Assembly (NCBI GenBank): GCA_019163175.1
Contig: JAFLKN010000015.1
Coordinates: 310,001 to 374,000, forward strand
Length of the DNA: 64,000 nucleotides
Source: Prolixibacteraceae bacterium
GTDB lineage: Bacteria; Bacteroidota; Bacteroidia; Bacteroidales; Prolixibacteraceae
Reading direction: 5' to 3'
Both the position numbers and the translations under genes were made by a program. Shown one piece after another: positions 44,965 through 51,512 of this stretch; within the stretch, counting starts at the first letter, position 1; the number at the start of each line of letters is the position of its first letter. The notes below the pieces were generated by a model, which saw only the letters and a list, made by a program, of their open reading frames with translations, made no database searches and was not told the DNA's origin.

Positions 44965-45017
44965 AAGAAATAGTAAAGGCACAATCGGATAGTTCGCATT
45001 CCCCTTTTCAATTAATT

Positions 45018-45049
45018 CTTGTGAAATGCAAATACTTGATGTATTTTTG
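45018..45049 (+). promoter_or_regulatory. Promoter of trpS
   Basis: CTTG (45018-45021), 20 bases, TATTTTTG (45042-45049). The -7 box is perfect, giving a transcription start about 18 bases before the ATG. Confidence 0.65.
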
Positions 45050-45072
45050 CTGCCCATTTTAGAACGAAAATC

Positions 45073-46074
45073 ATGACCAAACAGATAGTTGTCAGCGGAA
45101 TCCGGCCAACCGGAAATCTGCATCTCGGAAATTATTTCGGCGCAGTGCGCAGTTTCATCAAAATGCAGGAAGATTACAACTGCTATTTTTTCATCGCCGA
45201 TATTCATTCGCTCACCACGCACCCCACTCCCGGAAACCTTCAGAACGGTGTGAAACAAGTGCTGGCCGAGTATCTGGCTTGTGGAATTGATCCGGAAAAA
45301 GCAACCATTTTTATTCAAAGCGATGTTCCTGAAGTGTCAGAACTGTATGCTTTCCTGAATATGAATGCGTATTTGGGCGAGCTTGAACGCACAACTTCGT
45401 TCAAGGACAAAGCACGCCAACAACCCGAAAATGTAAATGCTGGTTTGCTTACTTACCCGGTTTTAATGGCTGCCGACATCATTATTCATAAAGCACAATT
45501 TGTTCCGGTAGGAAAAGATCAGGAGCAAAACCTGGAAATGGCCCGCAAGTTTGCCGGACGTTTCAACCGCATGTACAACTGCGAATTATTCCCGCTTCCT
45601 CAGCCGTTTACCTTCGATGGCGGCGACATGATTAAAGTTCCGGGGTTGGATGGCAGCGGAAAAATGGGCAAATCGGAAGGAAACGGAATTTTCCTGTTCG
45701 AAGACCCAAAAGATATTCGTAAAAAAGTGATGCGGGCAGTTACCGATGCTGGCCCAACCGAACAAAACAGCAAAAAGGCTGAAGCCGTTGAAAACCTGTT
45801 TACCTTGCTGAAAATCGTTTCAACGCCCGATGTGGTAGCACATTTCGATGCGGCTTACAACGATTGCAGCATCCGTTATGGCGATCTGAAAAAACAACTG
45901 GCCGAAGATATTGTAGCCTTCACTGCTCCAATTCGTGAACGCATTCTGGAAATTCTGAAAGACGAAGCTTACCTGGCCAAAGTAGCCCGCACCGGCGCCG
46001 AACGGGCACGCGAATCGGCCCAGAAAACATTGAATGAAGTAAAAGATGTGATTGGATTCCGGAGATTGTTCTAA
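45073..46074 (+). CDS. trpS: Tryptophan--tRNA ligase
   Basis: A 333-residue class I synthetase: ATP motif HLGNYFGA (HIGH-like) after VSGIRPTGNL, ADIHSLT, PVLMAADII, GKDQEQNLEMARK, and the second ATP motif KMGKSEGN, where KMSKS has Gly for Ser. It charges tRNA-Trp. The length is normal. It is transcribed alone from a good promoter and ends in a hairpin terminator. Confidence 0.95.
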   Translation: MTKQIVVSGIRPTGNLHLGNYFGAVRSFIKMQEDYNCYFFIADIHSLTTHPTPGNLQNGVKQVLAEYLACGIDPEKATIFIQSDVPEVSELYAFLNMNAYLGELERTTSFKDKARQQPENVNAGLLTYPVLMAADIIIHKAQFVPVGKDQEQNLEMARKFAGRFNRMYNCELFPLPQPFTFDGGDMIKVPGLDGSGKMGKSEGNGIFLFEDPKDIRKKVMRAVTDAGPTEQNSKKAEAVENLFTLLKIVSTPDVVAHFDAAYNDCSIRYGDLKKQLAEDIVAFTAPIRERILEILKDEAYLAKVARTGAERARESAQKTLNEVKDVIGFRRLF

Positions 46075-46095
46075 TCCATAAAATATATATTTCTT

Positions 46096-46136
46096 AATCA
46101 GGGTTTCATCGAAAGGTGAAGCCCTGATTTGCTTTT
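46096..46136 (+). terminator. Terminator of trpS
   Basis: Stem AATCAGGGTTTCA / TGAAGCCCTGATT (one G-T pair), 8-base loop, followed by TGCTTTT, 22 bp past the stop. Confidence 0.75.
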
Positions 46137-46207
46137 ACGAAAACTGGAAGCAGTCAAATTTTGAGATTTTTTATCTTAAATAAGCTTATAATTCACTTCA
46201 GTTTCGT

Positions 46208-46215
46208 TAATTTTG
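46208..46215 (+). promoter_or_regulatory. -7 box for the sorting-tail protein at 46246
   Basis: TAATTTTG, a perfect TAnnTTTG, 31 bp before the ATG. No -33 TTTG at the normal distance. Confidence 0.38.
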
Positions 46216-46245
46216 ATTGTGTTCTGATCAACTAACAGCTTTGCC

Positions 46246-47184
46246 ATGAAGCAAATTTCCTTGTCAATATTTCTTTTGCTTTTTCAAGTTTTAATATTCA
46301 GAAACAGCTATGCACAAAACTATAAGTATGTCAACTTCCCCGAATCCAACGCAGTTTGGGGTGAAGTTTTATGGGATTCCAATTCTCCGGCAGTTTTTAA
46401 TCAATTCGCCCTATTTAAAGGAGATACCTTAATAAATGGCATTACTTATCACAAACTTTTCCATTCCAATGCTTCAACAATTACCGCCAAAAATTCAAAA
46501 TGTATAGGTGGAATAAGGGAAGATAACCAAAAGAGAATTTGGGTGAGCAATCTTAAAAATTCAATCATCAATTACAGCTATTCAAACAAGAATGGAGAAA
46601 TTATGCTGTACGATTTTTCGTTACAAGTTGGTGATACAATCTGGGCAAAGAAAAACTTCCCGAATATTGGACACGGTGAAAATCTGGTGATCAAACGTAT
46701 TGACTCTCTTCAAATTTACAAATCCGTTCGAAAAGTTTTCAGTTTCGAAAAATATCCCTGGATAAAGTGGATAGAGGGCATCGGAAATGTTCAGGGCTTA
46801 ATTTTTCCTTATGGGGAACTTACAACTGGTGGTGGTTTAAATAGTAAACTGATTTGTATGCACCACAATGACTCTTTAATGTTTCTGAATGACGCGTCTA
46901 GTGGCTGCATCCCACAATTTGTAATCGACGATGTTGAACTGCTACCAAATCTTGACATTATGGTATATCCCAATCCGGTTGCGGAAGGAATTGTCTATTT
47001 TGAGAACCTTGAATTTGAATTGCTCGAACTGTTTGATTTAAGCGGTAACCTGGTCAGGAAGGAGAATATAAAGGGCTCGAACTGTTACGAATTGAATGTT
47101 TTTAATCTCCCAACAGGAAATTATTATTACCGTTTAACATCCAAAGGATTATTACCAACTCAAGGTAAACTAATCATTCAATAA
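46246..47184 (+). CDS. Secreted protein with type IX secretion (type A) sorting domain
   Basis: A 312-residue protein with a signal peptide (SIFLLLFQVLIFRNSYAQ). Body residues ~25-225 are beta-rich (WGEVLWDSNSPAVFNQFALF; ISYSYSNKNGEI-like repeats) with GIGNVQGLIFPYGELTTGGG near the end, a pattern seen in many Bacteroidota surface proteins of unknown role. The last ~75 residues are a sorting tail: IMVYPNPVAEGIVYFENL, LELFDLSGNLVRKE, LPTGNYYYRLT, KLIIQ. Likely secreted or surface-attached. Confidence 0.8.
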   Translation: MKQISLSIFLLLFQVLIFRNSYAQNYKYVNFPESNAVWGEVLWDSNSPAVFNQFALFKGDTLINGITYHKLFHSNASTITAKNSKCIGGIREDNQKRIWVSNLKNSIINYSYSNKNGEIMLYDFSLQVGDTIWAKKNFPNIGHGENLVIKRIDSLQIYKSVRKVFSFEKYPWIKWIEGIGNVQGLIFPYGELTTGGGLNSKLICMHHNDSLMFLNDASSGCIPQFVIDDVELLPNLDIMVYPNPVAEGIVYFENLEFELLELFDLSGNLVRKENIKGSNCYELNVFNLPTGNYYYRLTSKGLLPTQGKLIIQ

Positions 47185-47436
47185 TTTTCGACTACGTTTT
47201 CAGTACTAAGCAAAGCCTCATTTGCTTTTTTAACCCTTCGTTCACCGATAAAAAATGGCCTTTCGCAGGTTTCGTTTATTTCATTTTGCATAAAGATACT
47301 TCCTTTGTTGCGCCATTAAAAACAATTCAATCAAGCATGTGTTTGTAATTGCACGTTTACCGACTGCAACTAATCCAAAAATTTTTGGTCAGTATAGGTT
47401 AGTATTTGCATTAAGATGTTCAGAAAACAGAAAACA

Positions 47437-49782
47437 ATGAAACAATTAATTATCCTTATTCTATTAGTCACATTGGCTTTACCCGGACTGGCGGGTATGG
47501 TAACCCTGAGCGGTTACCTGAAAGACAAGGCCAACGGCGAGGCCCTGATTGGCGCCACCGTTTATATTCCCGATCTGAAAACGGGTGTCATTACCAATTC
47601 TTATGGATTCTATTCCATCTCAGTACCTCAGGGAACTTATTCAGTCAACTTTTCATTTATTGGTTATCAAACGCAGTCGCCGTTTATTAACCTGAATGCC
47701 AATAAGCAGCTAAATGTTCTGCTTGCAGAAGACTCGAAACAAATTGACGAAGTGTTGATTACCGGCGAGAAGAAAAACCGGAACGTGGAAAGCCTTCAAA
47801 TGAGCATGGAGAAAGTTCAGGTAAAAATGATTAAAAAACTGCCTTCGTTTATGGGCGAGGTTGACATCATTAAAAGTATTACCCTTTTGCCCGGAATTCA
47901 GAATGGTGGCGAAGGAAGTTCCGGCTTGTACGTGCGTGGTGGCGGACCCGACGAAAACCTGATGATTCTGGACGAAGCACCGGTTTACAATGCCTCGCAT
48001 TTGCTGGGTTTCTTTTCAGTATTCAACTCCGATGCCATCAAAGATGTGCAGGTGTACAAAGGAGGAATTCCGGCAGAATACGGCGGAAAAGCTTCTTCGG
48101 TAATCGACATCCGTATGAAAGACGGAAACTCGCAGCAACTCGGTATGAGCGGTGGAATCGGTAATATTTCGAGCCGGCTGACCGTGGAAGGACCTATCAT
48201 TAAAGACAAATGGAGTTTCATCGCTTCAGGCCGTCGTACTTACGCCGATGTTTTGGGAAAAGCCATTGGAATTGAAGCGCTTCAGGATAATCAACTCTAT
48301 TTTTACGACCTGAACCTAAAAACAAATCTGGAAATCAACGATAAAAACCGGATATACCTTTCAGCCTATACCGGAGATGATTATTTCAAGGCTGGCGAAT
48401 CGATTTACATGCGCTGGGGAAATCTGACCTCAACCGTGCGCTGGAATCACCTGTTCAGCAACAAACTATTCTCGAATACTTCGTTTATTTTCTCCCGATA
48501 CAACTACAATTTAGGCGTTCCGGGATCAGCAGCCGATCAATTCGACTGGACTTCCCAAATTTCGGACTACAATTTCAAGGAAGATTTTTCGTGGTACCTG
48601 AATTCGAAGAACAAGCTGACTCTGGGCTTCAACATGATTTATCACCACTTTGAACCCGGTGCAGTTGACGCCAACGAAGGTTCCTATTTTACCGACCTGA
48701 AACTGACAAATTACAATGCGATCGACAACTCGTTGTATGTGTCGAACGAGCAAAACATCGGCTCCAAACTGAGCCTGAGATATGGATTACGCTATTCGTA
48801 TTTTCAGCAAATCGGAAAGGGAAAAGTTCGGGAATACCAAAATCCGGATCTGCCGAATGAGGACGAAGTAACCAATGTGAAAGAATACGGATCGGGAGAA
48901 TTGATTCCTCCGCCTTACCACAATCTGGAACCGCGTCTGGCCCTGAAATACATGCTAACTCCGGAGAGCTCCATAAAAGCTTCGTACAACCGGATGGCAC
49001 AAAATCTTCACCTGATTTCGAATACCAACTCCCCAACGCCACTGGATATATGGCTACCCAGTAATCATTACATCAAACCACTGATTGCCAACCAGCTTGG
49101 ACTTGGATATTTCAGGAATTTTAAGGATAACATGTTCGAGACTTCGGCGGAAGTGTATTACAAAAAGATGAAAAACGTAATCGACTACATCGATGGTGCC
49201 GAATTGTTCCTGAATGAAGATCTGGAAACGGAATTGCTGCGTGGGAAAGGCTATGCATACGGACTGGAACTGTACGCCAAGAAGCAGGAAGGTCGCCTCA
49301 CAGGATGGCTGAGTTACACCTTGTCGAAATCGATGCGAAAAATTTCGGGCATCAACAATGGCAATGCTTATCCGTCGAGTTACGACCGCACCCACAATGT
49401 TTCGGTGGTGGCCAATTACGATTTGAGTAAACGCTGGAATTTATCGTCAACATGGGTTTTCTCGACCGGAAACCCAACTTCGTACCCGATTGCCAAATAC
49501 GATGTTCAGGGAAATACCATCTATTTTTATGCTGACCGCAACAGCAATCGTATTCCTGATTATCACCGTATGGATGTTTCGCTGACCTATGATTTCAAGA
49601 AGAACGAACGCCGAAAAGTAAAACAGTCGGTTAACTTCTCGATCTACAACCTGTATGCCCGTCGGAATGCCTATTCGGTAACTTTCCGCCAGAACGAAGA
49701 AAAACCGAATGTTTCGGAAGCCACCCGTTTGTCGATCATCGGAAGCATGATTCCATCTGTTACATACAATTTCAATTTTTAA
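47437..49782 (+). CDS. TonB-dependent receptor with N-terminal carboxypeptidase-regulatory-like domain
   Basis: 781 residues from Met at 47437 (an upstream in-frame ATG is 21 bases earlier). Signal peptide LIILILLVTLALPGLAG; residues ~20-105 form the CarboxypepD_reg-like domain (LSGYLKDKANGEALIGATVY, GFYSISVPQGTY); then the plug (SSGLYVRGGGPDENLMILDEAPVYNA) and a long barrel ending in VTYNFNF. It takes up an unknown ligand across the outer membrane with TonB energy. It is followed after 12 bp by a DUF4249 lipoprotein, a frequent partner in the phylum. Confidence 0.88.
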   Translation: MKQLIILILLVTLALPGLAGMVTLSGYLKDKANGEALIGATVYIPDLKTGVITNSYGFYSISVPQGTYSVNFSFIGYQTQSPFINLNANKQLNVLLAEDSKQIDEVLITGEKKNRNVESLQMSMEKVQVKMIKKLPSFMGEVDIIKSITLLPGIQNGGEGSSGLYVRGGGPDENLMILDEAPVYNASHLLGFFSVFNSDAIKDVQVYKGGIPAEYGGKASSVIDIRMKDGNSQQLGMSGGIGNISSRLTVEGPIIKDKWSFIASGRRTYADVLGKAIGIEALQDNQLYFYDLNLKTNLEINDKNRIYLSAYTGDDYFKAGESIYMRWGNLTSTVRWNHLFSNKLFSNTSFIFSRYNYNLGVPGSAADQFDWTSQISDYNFKEDFSWYLNSKNKLTLGFNMIYHHFEPGAVDANEGSYFTDLKLTNYNAIDNSLYVSNEQNIGSKLSLRYGLRYSYFQQIGKGKVREYQNPDLPNEDEVTNVKEYGSGELIPPPYHNLEPRLALKYMLTPESSIKASYNRMAQNLHLISNTNSPTPLDIWLPSNHYIKPLIANQLGLGYFRNFKDNMFETSAEVYYKKMKNVIDYIDGAELFLNEDLETELLRGKGYAYGLELYAKKQEGRLTGWLSYTLSKSMRKISGINNGNAYPSSYDRTHNVSVVANYDLSKRWNLSSTWVFSTGNPTSYPIAKYDVQGNTIYFYADRNSNRIPDYHRMDVSLTYDFKKNERRKVKQSVNFSIYNLYARRNAYSVTFRQNEEKPNVSEATRLSIIGSMIPSVTYNFNF

Positions 49783-49794
49783 AGCCTGATCATC

Positions 49795-50760
49795 ATGAAA
49801 AACTATATACACACCAAACACAAAACAATCGGCAAAAAGGCTTCGGACTTCCGGCTTCGGACTTCCGTTTTCCATTCCTTTGCTTTTGCTGTCTTCCTGC
49901 TCTCAACGATCCTTTTCACTTCATGCGAAGATGTGATCGATGTAAAGCTCAATGACGAAAACCTTAATCTGATTGGTGTTGAAGCGAGTATCACAACTCT
50001 GGACAAACCAACAGTTTTCCTGTACAAAACATTAAAGGTAAATCAGGACGACGCTTATCCGGTAATTAGTGGCGCGGTGGTAACCGTTTCCGATAATTCA
50101 AGTCCTGCCAATTCAATTACGTTGGTTGAAGATCTGCAGAAAAAGGGCTTTTATACAGTTCCTCAAAATGCCAGTTACCTGGGAGTTGCCGGACGCGAAT
50201 ATACGATGACCATTCAAACCCAGGGCATAACGCTAACAGCCAAAGACAAACTAATCAAAGTTGAACCGATTGATTCGATCCAGATTTTTCCGTCGATGCG
50301 TGGGAATAAAATCTTCCTTGGTGTATTCTCGTATGGCAAGGAAACAAAGGGGCTGGGTAATTTCTACAAATGGGATGTTTACATCAACGATACGCTTGTT
50401 CACGAGGCCAATCGACTGGCCATCGCCAGCGACGAATTTGTGGATGGAAACTACATTTCGAAATTGGAAATATATACTGATTTTCATGATCCGAACAAAC
50501 CGGAAGAGCGCAAGCTTAATCTGAATGATAAAGTTTACCTGAAACAGACTTCGATTTCAGAATTTGCTTATAACTTTTATTTCCAGATGATTAATCAAAG
50601 CAGTACCGGCTCTCTATTCAGTGTCCCGGCAGCAAATATCAAAAGCAATTTCATTTCAAGCGACGGTAAACCAGTGCTTGGCTTGTTTACCGCCCGCGAT
50701 GTATCGGCATCAAATACAGTGGTAATTGATGAAAAAATTGAAGGTCAGCTGAAAAAATAA
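49795..50760 (+). CDS. DUF4249 domain lipoprotein
   Basis: A 321-residue lipoprotein. The hydrophobic FAFAVFLLSTILFTSC ends at the lipidated Cys; the mature part shows the DUF4249 pattern (CEDVIDVKLNDENLNLIGVEASIT, then NSITLVEDLQKKGFYTVP). Partner of the TonB receptor upstream, probably on the outer membrane. The n-region of the signal is unusually long (about 28 hydrophilic residues) because a 14-bp tandem repeat (49841-49867) has been read into it (KKASDFRLRTSV). No other start is available. Confidence 0.83.
   Translation: MKNYIHTKHKTIGKKASDFRLRTSVFHSFAFAVFLLSTILFTSCEDVIDVKLNDENLNLIGVEASITTLDKPTVFLYKTLKVNQDDAYPVISGAVVTVSDNSSPANSITLVEDLQKKGFYTVPQNASYLGVAGREYTMTIQTQGITLTAKDKLIKVEPIDSIQIFPSMRGNKIFLGVFSYGKETKGLGNFYKWDVYINDTLVHEANRLAIASDEFVDGNYISKLEIYTDFHDPNKPEERKLNLNDKVYLKQTSISEFAYNFYFQMINQSSTGSLFSVPAANIKSNFISSDGKPVLGLFTARDVSASNTVVIDEKIEGQLKK
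49841..49867. repeat. Tandem repeat of CTTCGGACTTCCG inside the DUF4249 signal region
   Basis: CTTCGGACTTCCG occurs at 49841-49853 and again at 49855-49867. Similar CTTCGG/TCCGGCTTCG sequence appears in the intergenic repeat at 18195-18214, suggesting a repeat captured by the coding sequence. Confidence 0.65.
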
Positions 50761-50786
50761 AACTCTTCAACAAACATATAACAAGC

Positions 50787-50818
50787 AAAAAAGCAGAAAT
50801 AAAAATTTCTGCTTTTTT
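50787..50818. terminator. Bidirectional terminator between DUF4249 and the tRNA-Val/GIY-YIG unit
   Basis: Stem AAAAAAGCAGAAAT / ATTTCTGCTTTTTT with a 4-base A-rich loop. T-runs result on both strands, so it can end the DUF4249 transcript and the minus-strand tRNA/nuclease transcript. Confidence 0.82.
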
Positions 50819-50820
50819 GT

Positions 50821-50877
50821 GGGCTGTACTGGATTCGAACCATCCGCCATCTGGCGGACTACCCTGTCAAGGCAATG
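50821..50877 (-). pseudogene. Partial tRNA-Val remnant (3' part) with palindrome insertion
   Basis: On the minus strand this begins with CATTGCCTTGACAGGGTAG, the anticodon arm of tRNA-Val(GAC) with one change (TTACC to TTGCC), then a palindrome TCCGCCAGATGGCGGA (50843-50858), then TGGTTCGAATCCAGTACAGCCC, the T arm and acceptor end. The 5' half of the tRNA is missing. The palindrome replaces eight bases of the variable loop/T stem of the intact gene. The upstream part codes for the last residues and stop codon of the GIY-YIG protein. Confidence 0.8.
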
Positions 50878-51136
50878 TCTGTGCATTTAATTTGTTTTTC
50901 ACTAATTCCCAAACAAACATTCTGCCTCTTGCAGTTTTTAGGGAATTTTCGCGTTTAATGGCCTCTGTTCTGGAAGTGAATTCTTCAAAATAGATCATTT
51001 CCCATGGTTGAAAATGACTTGTCCAACCTGTATTTTCGATGCCATTATGTGTTTCTAACCGTTGATTGAGATCACAGGTTTGTCCAACGTAGATTTTGTT
51101 GAAAGTTGAGGAATATAAAACGTATGTGAAATACAT
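50867..51136 (-). CDS. GIY-YIG nuclease family protein
   Basis: An 89-residue UvrC-N/URI-type nuclease domain: YVLYSS...KIYVGQT (the GIY and YIG strands), the Arg in LNQRLETHN, and the catalytic Glu in SRTEAIKRENSLK. These single-domain proteins cut DNA; their cellular roles in Bacteroidota are unclear. The ATG is 17 bp after the 3' end of an intact tRNA-Val on the same strand, and the last codons (TLP and TGA) lie in the anticodon arm of a partial tRNA-Val copy. This places the gene exactly between two copies of the tRNA 3' region. Confidence 0.88.
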   Translation of the reverse strand: MYFTYVLYSSTFNKIYVGQTCDLNQRLETHNGIENTGWTSHFQPWEMIYFEEFTSRTEAIKRENSLKTARGRMFVWELVKNKLNAQTLP

Positions 51137-51153
51137 TTTGTAGTTAAAGAAGT

Positions 51154-51227
51154 GGGCTGTACTGGATTCGAACCAGTGACCCCTACCCTGTCAAGGTAAT
51201 GCTCTAAACCAACTGAGCTAACAGCCC
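51154..51227 (-). tRNA. tRNA-Val (anticodon GAC)
   Basis: A 74-nt cloverleaf on the minus strand: acceptor GGGCTGT / ACAGCCC, D arm GCTC...GAGC, anticodon stem TTACC / GGTAG around TTGACAG (anticodon GAC), and T arm ACTGG-TTCGAAT-CCAGT. No CCA is encoded, as usual in the phylum. All stems pair except a G-T at the top of the anticodon stem. It is followed after 17 bp by the GIY-YIG gene and preceded 52 bp upstream by a broken copy. Confidence 0.95.
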
Positions 51228-51279
51228 TTCTTATGTAACCAATAAACAGTGAACTTAATTAACTATTTTCGCGAATTGT

Positions 51280-51341
51280 GGGCTGTACTGGATTCGAACC
51301 ATCCGCCAGATGGCGGACTAAACCAACTGAGCTAACAGTCC
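51280..51341 (-). pseudogene. Broken tRNA-Val copy with anticodon arm replaced by a palindrome
   Basis: Minus strand: GGACTGTTAGCTCAGTTGG and TTTAG match the acceptor 5' strand and D arm of the intact tRNA-Val, then TCCGCCATCTGGCGGA (palindrome, 51302-51317), then TGGTTCGAATCCAGTACAGCCC. The whole anticodon arm, variable loop and half of the T stem are gone. The acceptor stem has an A-C mismatch at position 3. It cannot work as a tRNA. The palindrome core differs (TC here, GA in the copy at 50843), i.e. opposite orientation. Confidence 0.85.
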
Positions 51342-51512
51342 TTGTTCGAGCCACAAAAATATAAATTTTTTGGATTCTTTTTAGTTTGACGAATAAATCG
51401 TCAAAATTTGAGAATTAAGAATCAGAACGCTATTTTTGAATTCGGTTTGACTGGGTTAATATCTGGTTAATTTGCTTATAATTGTGACTCTTGAGTATTT
51501 AAAATATTTCAG

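Noticed and set aside
51280-51341. A second functional tRNA
   Set aside because: The anticodon arm is absent, the T stem is broken and the acceptor stem has a mismatch; it is a remnant.
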